Of a stretch of DNA of 64,000 nucleotides, positions 21,100-33,113 are shown piece after piece. How positions within the stretch are numbered: the first letter of the stretch is position 1; each line of letters starts with the position of its first letter. Position numbers and translations under genes: made by a program. Source of the DNA: Trichoderma breve (lineage: Eukaryota; Ascomycota; Sordariomycetes; Hypocreales; Hypocreaceae); NCBI RefSeq assembly GCF_028502605.1, contig NC_079237.1, positions 1,612,001-1,676,000 on the forward strand. The letters run 5' to 3'. Under the pieces are notes generated by a model. It saw nothing but the letters and a program-made list of their open reading frames with translations. It searched no databases and had not been told where the DNA came from.

Positions 21100-21680
21100 T
21101 AGACTGCTAGACTGGGTTTTGAATTGCGTTGCTCGCTATTGTTATTTAGCAGTATCCCTGCTTAAGCAGGCAGATGGAGTGTCATGCTCGTACTCGTGTT
21201 GGGATTTGAATAGTATAAGTCGATCTAGTCAATACCCGAATCAAGTCCGGAGCGACTTCACTATTACTGACATCCCCCGGCAACTGCACACCAATAAATA
21301 CCGTCAACAGATCCTTTGGGCCCAACAATTTCAATTGCCCCAACGAACAGCTGCAGCTTCCAGTAAGCGGAAGCTTTTAAAGATGCCGGAATCTGCAGCC
21401 CTTTGGCATTGCCGTGGCTAGGTATTTGCTAGTGCAGATGCTACAGTTCGGTGACAGCTCGGGAACAGCCACTTATAACGCTATACCCCACGTGCTTCTT
21501 ATCCGGGTGCGTCACTGCTCCTTATCCTTATCCTCGGATGAGCTTCTATAGTACCTACTTCACTTCTGTTTGGCCATTCCATATCCACCCTGTCATGCCG
21601 ATTCTGGCCGTATAAAGCGCAATCATCGACCTGAAAGAAGGCGGAATTCCCGTGGTTCCAACATTGGCCGTCGCGAGGCC
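21100..21680. other. Intergenic, MCT1 promoter
   Basis: A tandem spacer between AP-3 mu and the transacylase. An E-box CACGTG lies at 21489-21494. No gene is supported. Confidence 0.45.
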
Positions 21681-23025
21681 ATGAAGCGCTTTGGGGGTCC
21701 TGTTCTGCATTGCCGGCGTAGCGCGAGGGTCAGCCGAGATGCGTCATCGCTGACATGGGCTTCGCGATGTTGCGCGCCGGCATCTGGCGGACATTCAGTG
21801 CGATGGAGCTCGAGCAGGCCTGGAAGGCCGCGGACGGCGATTTTCTTCCCGGGTGAGCTTTGCCTGTGCGATTGCCGAGGTTTAGAATAGCTCTTTGTGA
21901 CTGATGCGAGCTTTGCGCGAGTGTGGAACAGGTCAGGGAGTGCAAAAGGTTGGCATGCTGTCGCCTTGGCTGGAGGCGTTTCCCTCGACAGCTTCGCAGA
22001 TTATCGAAGAGATTGACCACTGCGCTGGGTTCAAAATCTCCGACGTCATACAGAATGGCCCGTCCAAAGTGCTCACGCAGACGACCATGGCCCAGCCTGC
22101 CATCATGGCCACGTCCATCTTCATCTTGCGCATCCTCGAGCGCGAGTTCAATTTCCGAGTTGCTGACCACTTCGACTTTACGCTGGGTCATTCTCTGGGC
22201 GAATTCACTGCATTGGTCGCTGGAGGATATATTGCCTTTGAGGACAGCTACTATTTAGTGCAGCGGCGCGCAGCTGCGATGTCGGAAGCGACGAAGAAGG
22301 CTATACAAGAGTATGGAGGCGAGTACGGCATGGTGGCTGTGATTACAGAGCCGGAATATCTACAAGGCCTAATCAAGGCGATCCGGGATTTCGTTGGGCA
22401 CTCGAGCGACGGGAGCAAATCGGAGAGCAACCAAGATGTGCCACCGATTGAGCAAGTGTTGATCGCCAACATCAACAGCAAGAACCAAATCGTATTGAGT
22501 GGCAACATGGAGAGAATCAAGATGCTAATAGCGCATGTTCGCCAGTTCTTGGGTCACGACCCACGAGCGGTGCGACTACACAGCGACAGTCCCTTCCACA
22601 GCCCTATCATGAAGCCTGCGGTAACTGTCATGAAGACGCTACTGGAGAAGAAGAGTCGCGTCCCAGGCCGAGAAAACGAGGATATCGTTACGTTCCCGGG
22701 ACTGATGCCATGCATCAGCAATGTCTCAGCCAGACCGTTCCAAAGCAAGGAGCAGCTAAAGGATCTCCTGGCAAGAGGATGTCTCGAGACGGTTCGATGG
22801 TGGGCGGCAATCAAGTACCTCGACCAAGAGGAGAAAGTCAGGCGATGGGTTGGTATCGGCCCCGGCAAAGTAGGCAGAAACCTGGTAGGAAAGGAAGTGG
22901 GCATGAGAGGAAAGGATCTCGTCAAGGGAGGGGGCGTATGGGCGATTACAGACCCGTATGAGGTGGAAGAGGTGCTACGAGGATTAGAAGAGACGGCAAA
23001 TATCTTAGAGGATGAGGACGAATGA
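21681..23025 (+). CDS. MCT1: Mitochondrial malonyl-CoA:ACP transacylase
   Basis: Exons 21681-21852 and 21932-23025 give 421 aa; the 79-bp intron splits FFPG-QGVQKVGM, the start of the catalytic domain. The enzyme loads malonyl onto acyl-carrier protein for mitochondrial type II fatty-acid synthesis, which supports lipoic-acid formation. The first 45 residues are Arg/Ser-rich without acids (MKRFGGPVLHCRRSARVSR), a typical mitochondrial presequence. GHSLGEF holds the nucleophile Ser, and SDSPFHSPIM holds the catalytic His. A Ser/Gln-rich insertion near 22400-22440 and a KEVGMRGKDLVKGGG tail look fungal-specific. The genomic context is tandem behind AP-3 mu. Confidence 0.93.
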
Positions 23026-23407
23026 GGGATGACAGCTTTATAGATATCTAGGTTGGAGGGCTCAGCTCCGGTATATAGGGTTCCGTGTATTAGTAGGGTA
23101 AGGTTAGCAGAAGATGGCGAGCACATTGGCACGACGGATGCGCCCAAGGGTGTTATTTTGTAGGCGAATTGTAATATTATTTAATGATTTTCTCTTTATA
23201 ATTCCTGTAAATCAGCTGCAGTGATAAAAGATAAGGAGTCTATGTTACCATGTCTAGCGAAAAAGGTGAAGCTTTTAGAGATGACCGAGGCCAACCCCCA
23301 CCAAGATGGCCGTACTTTATACGTGCATCCTAATCCTTGCCCACTGCAGCTAAGCTCCTGCACCTCAACATCAACCGCAACCTCTCCAAACAACACACAA
23401 ACGAACC
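23026..23407. other. Intergenic spacer
   Basis: 3' region of MCT1 and promoter of the TRAPP-like gene, AT-rich at 23160-23220. Nothing else is seen. Confidence 0.4.
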
Positions 23408-24121
23408 ATGTCAGCCGCAATACCTTCTGTCGCCTGCCTCGGCGTCATCGGGCGCAATGTAAGCTTAGATTTTCCCTCTTCTCTCTCTAGAAGCTAGAAG
23501 AGCGCAACAAGATTGGGCCAGCAGCTGACGAAATCGCGCCCGCAGAACAACCCCCTACACATCTCCATCTTCCCTTCCTACGATCCAACCGCCAACGCCT
23601 TCACGCCGATCCGGAACCCCCTGCAGTTCTCCCTCCTGCTGTCCTCGACAATCGACGTCTTCGACTTGCGATCCAAAACCAGCACTGCGTCGGGCGACTT
23701 TGGGCTCCTGCACGCCATCGACGACCGCCTCGCGGCGTATGGTTTCGAGACCAACACGGGCGTGCGGATGGTCTGCATAGTGGACATGCGCGGACGACGC
23801 GTCGAGGCGGGAGGTAGCGGCGTTGCAGGTCCAGGTGGTGGTGCGGCGGGAGCATCGACAGCTTCCTCGACTTCGGCCTCGGCGACGGCGGCGCGATCGT
23901 CTGTGGGGAGCGTGGGCGCGGGATTGCGGGATTCGGAGATCAAGCCTGTGTTTAGGGCGATGCAGAGCGCGTATGTGCGGCTGCTGCAGAACCCGTTTTA
24001 CGATCCGGACGAGCATGCGCCGCTGGGGGGGAAGGGTGGGCGGAGGATCACGAGCAAGAAGTTTGGGGATGACATGAAGAGGATAGGGGAGGCGTGGACG
24101 CCAGGAGTGACGACTCTGTGA
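23408..24121 (+). CDS. TRAPPC2L / Tca17-like longin protein (208 aa)
   Basis: Exon 1 (23408-23458) encodes MSAAIPSVACLGVIGRN; exon 2 (23546-24121) resumes at NNPLHISIFPS. The 87-bp intron has a GTAAGC donor. The fold is sedlin-like: a short first strand, then PLQFSLLLSSTIDVFDLR, LHAIDDRLAAYGFETNTGVRMVCIVD and a C-terminal helix VFRAMQSAYVRLLQNPFYDP. Such proteins belong to TRAPP complexes, which act as Rab GEFs at the Golgi. A Gly/Ala/Ser-rich run of about 40 residues (23806-23935) replaces the usual short loop. The C-terminus GKGGRRITSKKF is basic. The gene is convergent with AFG1. Confidence 0.82.
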
Positions 24122-24455
24122 AGATGAGGAGAAAAAGAGAATATTGAGGGAGAGGGAGAGAGATAGAAAGCTGTGATTAAGGGTAGGGCGATTGGGCATT
24201 TGCATTGGCGTTTTGGCGGGTGGGCTGGCTATTCATGATATCCATGATTGATATGGTGTACAACTAGCGAGATTGCGAGATGTCGTTTGGTTTTGGCTCA
24301 GACATTGTTTTCCTGTCTAGGGCATGTAGGATTTTGTAATGGTTATAGTCCATCTTCAATACATCTCTTGAAATCTTCAGCCGTCTATATCTATGAAGTA
24401 CTCCATAGCAACTAGACACATAACACCTATATATATGTCATTCATGTCCATTTTC
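24122..24455. other. Convergent spacer
   Basis: Shared 3' region of the TRAPP-like gene and AFG1, with a purine-rich run (GAGGGAGAGGGAGAGAG) at about 24144. Nothing else is seen. Confidence 0.4.
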
Positions 24456-26420
24456 TCATTCCTTTTCCCCGCTCAGCTTCTTCAGATGCTCAATTCTCCA
24501 TTTTGATAGTCCTGCTACCTCTTCTACCTCTACACTCTCCCCCATCTTCTCTGCGCTGTCCACGGTCTGCTTCACCATGGGCTTCACCTTATAAGGCTTC
24601 GACGCCTCTCCCCCTTCCCAGTGCCGTGCCTCTATTGTCAACGGCTGCCACCAATCTCCTGTTCTAGCATGCCACCTCGCGCTGCACAACTCCCATAATC
24701 GCGAAGCCGCTCTCTTATAAGCAAAGCGTTCGTCTTCTCCCGTAAAGGCGCCCGTGTTACCAAAGTCGACTGGCCGCTTCTGTAAGCCAAAGTCGGAATC
24801 CTGGTCCGGGTCGTACTTGGATGTGGCAGATCTGGTGTCGTAGTAGGACACGTTGGGACGGAAGGGGGAGATTTGGTCTTGATAGACTTCAGCCACGGTT
24901 TCCGAGTATGTAGCGTCGTCAGCGTCGGTGTTTGCATTCTCGCTGTTGTCGTCGGACTTTCCTGATGAGCTTGTAGATAGCGATGTCTCGGGGAAGAAGA
25001 GATCATCAGGAGGGTTTTCGGCGCGGATGATGAGCTTACAGCGAGCTTCATACATAGCGTCGAGGAGGGTGATGAAGCGCCTTGCTTCGTTTTTGCTTAG
25101 TATTGTCAGCACGGGGACGCGGTCGATGATGAATGTGTGGTAAGTGGATGCCATTGTGAGATAGTCTGCCGGTCCGAATGATTCGACGAGCTTGTCAAAG
25201 TTCCAAAACACAAAGCCGTTGTAGTAGCGCGGAGTGACTATTTGACGGCCGTAGACGATGAGCTTGGACGGCTCCCACGGGATTGGCTCGCTGTTAGATC
25301 CCGAAACGGCTTCTTGGACTTTCTGAGTAAACGTTTGCTCATCTTCACCAACGAGATAATAATAGTGTGGCCTCTTTTTGGTCGTGCTCTCATCGTCTGC
25401 CTTTTCAACTGGAGTGGCGATGCGCGCAACACCATTGACATCTTCCAACTGATTCACTGAAGCATCAGGACTGGAATGCTCTTCCCTCCGCCGCCAATCT
25501 TGGACTCCCTCCATCTGCCAAAAATCGCATCTAGCCTTGAGGACCTCTAGAAATGCAGCAAAATCACTCGACTGGCCGAAAAGCTCTCCTCGATTACGTG
25601 TCGCGCTCCCAAATATCTTGCCCATAATACCCCTCGATGTCGGGGCGTAATCAATGCCCGTAGCGTTCTGTAGCTCCTCCGGCATCCGATTTGATGATGC
25701 GACAAGGACTCCGCCGAGCTGGAAGAAGGTAACGAATAAGTTGCTGAGAATTTTGCTAGCAGCACGGTCTGGGAGCTGGAATTCGTCTAGGAAGAGGATT
25801 GGAGACTCGTCGATGAGTTTCTTGGCCATCCAGAGGAGCGAATATTCTGCGGCTGCGTCTGAAGACTGAGGGTGTGACTTTCGATGATTTTCGAGTTGGG
25901 ATAATGTGTAGAGCATGAACGTGTTGAAATGCCATCGCTTCTTCTTCTGCGTTGGCAAACCCTCAGCGAGAAGATCCAGCAGCATCGACTTTCCCGTGCC
26001 AACTTCTCCAGAAAGAAATAGTCCCTTGGGAGAATCAATGTCAATAGCTGTTTGGTGATTGGTAAGAACTCGAGTAAGAGCAAGGCTCTCTCTACCCTCA
26101 GGCGTGTTGAGTAGATGTTTGAATATGGGATTCCGCCATATTGCGTGGTGGCGTAGTGCCAGGATGCCCTCTCCGGTTTCTTCCTGCGGTGTCTTTTTGG
26201 GTTCAGTGAGACGGGCTACTTGATCCAGCCGCTGGCGATATTCGGTCTGGGGAGAGTAGTCCTTTATACGGACATAGATCTTGTGTAAATGGCGTGCCAG
26301 ACGGTGTTGGGCCGGGTCGGGAGAGTAAACACCTGCGGCAACTAGTGACTGGTATTTGACCAAAGGGTCGGTGATGATAACGGCCGTGGAAAATCTCCTC
26401 ATGCTGATTATATGGCTCAT
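24456..26420 (-). CDS. AFG1: Afg1/LACE1-type mitochondrial AAA-family ATPase
   Basis: A single exon of 654 aa. Afg1 (LACE1/AFG1L) is a mitochondrial P-loop ATPase involved in turnover of respiratory-complex subunits. The N-terminus MSHIISMRRFSTAV is a likely targeting peptide; a second in-frame ATG (MRRF) follows six codons later. Walker A is SGEVGTGKSMLLDLL and Walker B is PILFLDEFQLPD. The sensor-like motif VLVASSNRMPEEL and the C-terminal THTFIIDRVPVL-type segment (seen as TYHTFIIDRVPVLT) are also present. A Ser/Asp-rich insertion (SSSGKSDDNSENANTDADD) makes it longer than yeast Afg1 (509 aa). No introns are needed. Confidence 0.92.
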   Translation of the reverse strand: MSHIISMRRFSTAVIITDPLVKYQSLVAAGVYSPDPAQHRLARHLHKIYVRIKDYSPQTEYRQRLDQVARLTEPKKTPQEETGEGILALRHHAIWRNPIFKHLLNTPEGRESLALTRVLTNHQTAIDIDSPKGLFLSGEVGTGKSMLLDLLAEGLPTQKKKRWHFNTFMLYTLSQLENHRKSHPQSSDAAAEYSLLWMAKKLIDESPILFLDEFQLPDRAASKILSNLFVTFFQLGGVLVASSNRMPEELQNATGIDYAPTSRGIMGKIFGSATRNRGELFGQSSDFAAFLEVLKARCDFWQMEGVQDWRRREEHSSPDASVNQLEDVNGVARIATPVEKADDESTTKKRPHYYYLVGEDEQTFTQKVQEAVSGSNSEPIPWEPSKLIVYGRQIVTPRYYNGFVFWNFDKLVESFGPADYLTMASTYHTFIIDRVPVLTILSKNEARRFITLLDAMYEARCKLIIRAENPPDDLFFPETSLSTSSSGKSDDNSENANTDADDATYSETVAEVYQDQISPFRPNVSYYDTRSATSKYDPDQDSDFGLQKRPVDFGNTGAFTGEDERFAYKRAASRLWELCSARWHARTGDWWQPLTIEARHWEGGEASKPYKVKPMVKQTVDSAEKMGESVEVEEVAGLSKWRIEHLKKLSGEKE

Positions 26421-27629
26421 CTCTCTAGTTGTATATAAGTGGCCATTCAGTGAGTAATGTTCGAAGATTTCTTGCTTGATATTTCTGCCATCTACATTCT
26501 GGTCTTCGCGGCGGTCCTGTATAGAAGCGAGGAAGTGTGAAAGGGGAGGATATAGAACGATGAGGAGAATTGTACAAGCGAACCTCTAGAATACGAATGA
26601 AGAAGGAGACATCCAAGAGTTTACAATAAATACAGTGTAGAGCATCTAGATGCAGTCAGATATGCGATTGTCTTAATTGACATCAAAAGATTGTCCAAGT
26701 GCCAGATTTTATAACACCCGAGGTTGTCTGGCAGTAGCTGTAGCTTACCCTAGGAAGTTCGAGGGAGTAGCTGAGCTGGTGCCATTACAGTACCTGCATG
26801 ATGCTAAACACCGTACACTCACAGAGATGTCTTCATACCTGCAGTCGCACGTCTCCAGTCATAGTTCTCAGCCCTTCTAGGTGGTTGGTGAATCAATGCT
26901 GCATGTAATTTAATTGTATTATGTCAATCAATGCCATTGAGCTGCTTGAACAAGGTAACTGCACTGTATTTGATACCAACTCGATTGCGTGTTGGAGATA
27001 CGGAGTACTTTTTAATAGCAGCAAAATAACGTGTCGGCCGTTGTACTTGTGCACGGTTCTCCAGCTATGACTTTTTTTTCTCCTTGTCCTACCTAGTAGA
27101 TGTCTGACGACAGTGTGATTGCTTTTTTTTTGTTGATTATTACCCGGCGTGCAAGTACCTTCTGATATACTAAAGCCTCATTGGTACTTGTTCCTGAGGT
27201 ATCGCGTGGGTACGTCAGATGGCCCATCGTTCGGCGCGCCAGAGCAATGCTACTTAGTAGGTACCTCATCTTGTATTGTAAAGCAAGTGGAAGCCCACGT
27301 ACCTACACTGTCTCCACCTCCGTGCGCTGGCGATTCTGCCCATTTGTTTTTCCACCGCCAGCAGAACCAATGAATCCAAGCAGCTGTTTTGCTTCTCTCA
27401 CGCACTACACCACATTTGCCCTTTGGCCTGTGGAGGTCAATCTTGCATCCTTCATTACCCAAGAACAGGCATTTCGGCATGTCCTTCTGAGTCTCTTTCC
27501 ATCATCGAATCCATCTCCCGAAAACCCCCGGAACCATCAGCTGCTGCCATCGCGACTCGCGCGCCCGGCGCGATCCCTGCGATCTCAAATTCCAGTTCAT
27601 CGCCTGGTCCAGCCTTTTCGTCAACTATC
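26421..27629. other. Divergent promoter region AFG1 / NUP133
   Basis: A 1.2-kb spacer with a 10-bp T-run at about 27123. Open frames in 27180-27630 belong to the NUP133 leader in other frames. No separate gene is supported. Confidence 0.4.
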
Positions 27630-30600
27630 ATGTTTTCTCCATCCGCGAACGAAGGTGGCCCGGCCACGGCGACTCGCTCCCGACGGCGATTGCGCCCTAA
27701 GAGCCAGGAGCAGCTCGTGACGGCTCCCAAATCCAAGAGACAGCGCGTGCCTCTGAGCGAGCAAACTTCGACCAACAACGACGCCCAGCCCGAGATGGTT
27801 GAGGCCAGACCGGAAAAAGCTGCAACACCCGTCGAGCCCAAGAAGGATATTGCCGTCGAAAACGCTCCTCCAACACAGACCGTATTGCGCAAGGAGCTAA
27901 TTGTGCGGACGAAGAAGCCTAAGCATGGCGATCGTGCCGCCCAAAAGGGTGATGGGAGCCTCGTTCTAGTATGCCGCAAGCTTCATCCTCGCTCCCCACG
28001 TCGCATCAAGTTCTTCATCAACAACTCCATTGTCGAATGCTAATATTTTTTCCCCTTTCTCTAGACAAGCACCAATGCCTATACTGTCAGCAAATTGCCA
28101 GCACTGCCAGACAGAATCCGGAGTGACTGGTCTGGTATGTTTTGTTCAATTTTTTTTTTTCGCACCTGCGACATCGCGTTCTAACCTGAGCAGGGAGCCA
28201 ACACGCCGACATTTTCTCATCATCCGGCTATGCATTGACACTAACACCTACACATGCTGTTGTTTGGCCTTACAATTCGACTTCGCAATCCCCCGAGACC
28301 TTCACCTTCACTCTGCCGTCCTCCTCGAAGCCCAACGATGCCCTCCCGGTGGGATGCCTCGTCTCTCCCTCTGCGTCATCAACCGAACCTGGACTGGTTG
28401 TTGTTATGGCTAGTACTGGCAAGGTCGTCTTTTGGGAGTCTATTTCTAGCGCTGCTACGTTCGCCTTCATCAAGAAAGACAGGTCCGGCGTCGAGTATCA
28501 GATTTCTGGAATGTCTTCGGGCGAAAAAGTGGTTGCCATCACTAATGCAGAGACCGCTGGGTTCCTCCTAACCTTTAATAGTGGGCGCTTGGCCTACATG
28601 AACGTGCGAGACAGCCACGGACGACCGGCAATTTCTGTTCAGTTTTTACGAAGCAATCTTTCGACTTCTACCAGCGGCATATTCGGCACCATTCGCTCTG
28701 CCTTTTCGCACCTAAGCCTTAAGGGGGATATTGCAGCTGTCCGGGCTGATAGATCCACAAGAGTTGGTGAAAAGAATATTGTTGCTATGACAAACAAGGG
28801 CAAGCTGCAGTCATGGAATGTTCACCGCGGAGGCCACAGTGAACCGTTTGGCGAATTTGATGCCCGAGAGTCCATCATATCAGCACTCTGGGAAGTCGAC
28901 CCTTTCTGCCGCGACCTTCCAGCCGACTCCTTCGAAGCTCTCGACTTTACTTTTGTTCCGAGGGGCCTGGAGCACAAATACCTAGATCTTAGCAAGCTCA
29001 GCGCCGCTACATCTACGGATGACCCATCTGTTCAGCAACTGCTACTGCTTGTTAGCTTGACTAGCCGAGCCGTCTCCCGTTACGCCCTCGTCGAGGTGAT
29101 TCTAACGCAGAGGAGATTCCAAGTAGGCATGATTCGACCGATTACCTCCTACACTACACCAGTTTCCCCGGCGGATTCTATCCAGGCTGTAAGGCCGCGG
29201 CTCTATCTGCCACGTCCTGCACTCGTGGCTTTCGCAGTATTTGACCGTGCTGCGGTAATAGCGTCCATTGCAGTATCTCCAGAGTCCCCTGATGCCCAAC
29301 TTCAAACCGACACACACACCCTGTCTCCTTCATTTGAAGATGTCATCGACTTTCGTGAAGATAACGTGCATGAGGTCATTGGATCTGGATTTGAAGAAAT
29401 GTCGCATGTATCGTCTTCCAGCGAGGAAAGTCGAGCTGCTCGCGCCAAGAGCAAAAATCCAGCCGTGGTGCTGATGGTTCGCGGAGCTGGAATCGTCCGT
29501 ATTGCGACAACGGATGTGGACAAATTCGCCAGTGATCAACCTCCACAAATATCGGCCAAAGGCAAACTCGAGCAGGCCGTCTTCTTTGGCACCAAGAAGA
29601 ACAACCCTCTGGTTTTCAATGCCCGCCAGGAAGTGACATTTTCAAAGGACGAAATCGCGCAGGCGGCACAAGAGGTCAGCAACGAGATTCTGAGTTCGAC
29701 TACCGCATATATGTCTACCTTGCCTGCGTCATTGGAAGAAAATCTTGTTGCACGCTCGAATGCTTTGGAGAAGCTTATCCTTCACCTCAAGGCTACTGGT
29801 ACCCATCTGGACCGCAAAACCCGCTGGAGTCTGTTATACAATGCTGAAAAAATGCACGTGGCAACGCTCCTTTGGAAGCGACAGGAGGCTTTTGTCGCAG
29901 CGCGCCCGTCTGACAGCAAGAAGAGCTTGATCGGATACATTGTTGAATTCATTCATCAGGATCAAAAGCACAATCCTAGTGCTGAAATTGGCGAGGTTGA
30001 TCGTATCCGACACTGGTTTATTAACGACATATTCCGTCTTGAACTCTTTGTGGCATGGGCATACGAGGTTATTAAGATCTTGTACAAAGATAAACTACTG
30101 GATGACGCCAAGGTGACAATGATGATTTCCGAAGCACTTCAGATTAACATATGTGCTCTGCTTGGAGCTCTGGAATTCCGCAAAAACAACCTTGCGTTCT
30201 ACGGGCTGGGTGACGAGAAGCTGAGAATGGGCATCTTGCGTGATGGATACGACGGCCTCCCTGAGCCATGGACAGGATGCCATTACGTTGCCAACAATGT
30301 CGCGCGCTTAGTTGAGCTCTCGGATCAATGGTATCAGAAATGGTCAAAAGCCGCGGATGAAAAAGCTAAGCCATCAGGCAAACCAGACCCTGCCATCATT
30401 TCCAAGATTTACAAGGATCTCCCATCGGCCATTGACGGCATGCTCACTTCTATTCTGGAATATGCTCGATGGGCTGAGACGACACCGGACCAGAAATCCA
30501 TGGGCCAAACCTTTGCCAAGGAATATCAAAAAGAAAGGTATAACAGACCCATCAGCCTTGGACGAGCAGGTAAATGGGAAGAAGGAGCTACTATCGCCGA

Positions 30601-31968
30601 GAAGCATGGCTGCCTAGATGGCCTAGCAGTTATCCTACTTGATCATATCGAGGAATTAGAGCTGATACTCAGCGAGCCCACACTGACTACTTTCGAGTCA
30701 CAAAACTTGAGGGTTTTGAAGAAAAGAAAGGAAGCAGAGCTAGAAGAAAGGTTCACCCGATATGGCCAAGAATTCGCCTTCCCCGTTTACGAGTATATGC
30801 TCGAAAAGCACGGAGTTGATGCTGTGTTGGCATTTGGGCTCGAGACATTAGGCTACAAGACCCGGTTCCTTCGCAGCAGACCTGAATTGGCACGGATATC
30901 ATGGATCAATGACATTCAGCAAGAACAGCAAGTCGGTCATGCTGCAGAGACGCTAATCCATCTCGCTCTTGAAAAGGAGCATCAAGTGTGGAGCAAGAAA
31001 ATCGAGCTCAGCCTTGGAAAATTGGCCTTGTTGGCTGAGATAGAGAAGGTAGAGAAGACGTCGCCGCCTTCGAGCTCCAAGCCAAAGACAGACCTTCGAC
31101 TTGAGCAGAAACTGGCGCAGGTTGACAAGGAGCTCATTACAGTTAAGATCCAAGATCAGCTCTATGCCCAGATTTTCCCCAGTACTTACGACGCCGTTGA
31201 CGAAGCAGCCGCTTTGAACCTTGCCATGGAGGCCCATGGTGCAAATGTGCCCAAACGCCAGAAAGCTCTGCGCCAGGTTTTCGAGGATGGCATGGAAAGA
31301 CTGCTCAAGCATGAAGCTCTTGATGCCATGACGCTGATTGACCTGTTGACACTCGTGGAGCTCACACAAGAATCCCGAGAAGAAATAGCACATCCGTTTT
31401 GGTTGGCTCTTAAGGTGGCCGAGAGCAGTTGCCACGGCGATGAACTTCGCGACGCCAAACGGCTCATCTGGAGGAGGCTCTTTATCCGGGATGACTGGTC
31501 AAAGATCAACGACACGCAGTTGAAGGATGACAAGGAAGTGGTGGAGAGACTGGCAAGCACTGAGCTATACGCAATGCTTTCAGACTGCATTCAATACCGT
31601 GAGTGGAATCAAGAAGACAAGTAAAAGAAGAAAGCTAACGCAACCTTACAGAGACTGCCCATAGTGTCTTCAAGCCCATGTCGCCTCAAGATGCCCTTGG
31701 TGCCTTTTCAGAGCATCTTGACAGCCGTTTCCGTGACTTTGAGGCGGGCATGAGGTCAAAGCTGATTGACGCCATGCATCACGAGGACAAGCTCCTCACA
31801 CAATACATTGAAAAGAATCGCCTGACGGAATGGGAACGCACCGCTCTGGAAGCGGCACAAGCCCAGCACATCAAGGAGCAGGCAGAGAATGCCATTCCTC
31901 CCTTGAATCTGTCCGCGCCCCTGTTGGGCGGCGAACTTAACCCTAGCACTAATGGTAAGGCCTTGTAA
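27630..31968 (+). CDS. NUP133: Nucleoporin Nup133
   Basis: Exons 27630-27968, 28065-28134, 28194-31598 and 31652-31968 give 1,376 aa; introns are 96, 59 and 53 bp. Nup133 is at the tip of the Y-complex (Nup107-160/Nup84) scaffold of the nuclear pore. The N-terminal 120 residues are basic and disordered (RSRRRLRPKSQEQ). A beta-propeller follows, with SNAYTVSKLP-like and ALTLTPTHAVVWPYN segments, then the Nup133/Nup155 helical stack, for example RIRHWFINDIFRLELFVAWAYE and EEGATIAEKHGCLDGLAVILLD. The last short exon (TAHSVFKPMSPQDALGAF) carries the conserved C-terminal helices. ATG 27630 is the first suitable start. An in-frame continuation upstream lacks support. Confidence 0.92.
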
Positions 31969-33113
31969 AAGGCCACGCGGAGGAAGAAATGAGATGAGTG
32001 AAAGAAGGTACGGAGGGACAAAACCGGGTTCAGAGTGAAGAAGGGAAAAGACGTAAAGAGAAATGACTTGACAAATTTCTGTCATTGGGCGGCGTTTGGC
32101 TAATTGATTCATGTTCATCTGGTCTCATCGATGCTGTACAATAAATAAACTAAAGGAAGAGGGGAGGAAGAAATGACGCGTGGGAGAAATGGATGGAGAA
32201 AGAGGCAAAAAAAGCAACGAGGCCTGCTATACACAAGGCACTCGAGAGTATTATCTACTAGTTTTACGACACAGAATGCTTGCTTTTTTTATGTTATGAC
32301 TCCTTGGGCTGGGGAATACAATAAGGCACTGATGTGCCTATTTTTCTTTTTACATCTATGTCTCCTTACGTTTGAGATGTGCACGTCTAGTGGAATGGGG
32401 ATTTTGAGAGAAGTAGAAGACCACATTTTGCTTTCGATAGAATGGCTGTCGAGAATTTTGGAGATCATTCAAGTACTACAACAATATGTATCTTACCGAA
32501 GTCAAAGAAGAGTCGTGTATTGCTCATTTTCCTATCAGCTTCAAGTATCAGGTAATGTGGATATTTAATATATATATGGATATCATCAACAAATGCAGAG
32601 ATCGCTGAGATACCGTCCATGAATGTCTTGCGGCGTGTATTGACAGTTCATCTACAAGTGAAATGTGAAATGGGTAAAGAGTCACTACGGGGCACATGCC
32701 AACTTTACACGAATATATAGATATTGACACCCGTCATTCCGGAAGAGACAGCTCTGTGTCAAACGTCAAATCATTTCGGCGTAAGGCATATGACGACCGC
32801 TATGTATCTCATCTGTTCCATGTCCATAGTAGATCAAGAGTAACTTGCTTTGTACTTTCCCTCCCCAATATAAACACAGCCTTTTAGCCCTTGCATCTTG
32901 GGCTTACCGCTTTTCCTCCATTCCTCCCACAGCCTGATACCCCCATTTCACGCCGTGTTTGACACCATGTTAAGGGCATAGGATGAAAATCGAAATGGTG
33001 TCTCAAATCGATCCAATAAGGCAGAATTTGCCGTTGCAGAAACATCGCTTTGAAAATCAAGCACCTTATTGGATATTGAATACATACGCATGCGTATAGA
33101 AGCAGGGCTAACC
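31969..33113. other. Convergent spacer NUP133 / eIF2-beta
   Basis: 1.1 kb with no supported gene. The open frame at 32173-32568 has no recognisable domain. Confidence 0.4.

Noticed and set aside
23555..24205. 216-codon minus-strand open frame
   Set aside because: It is a shadow of the TRAPP-like gene on the other strand; its residues are Arg/His/Pro noise.
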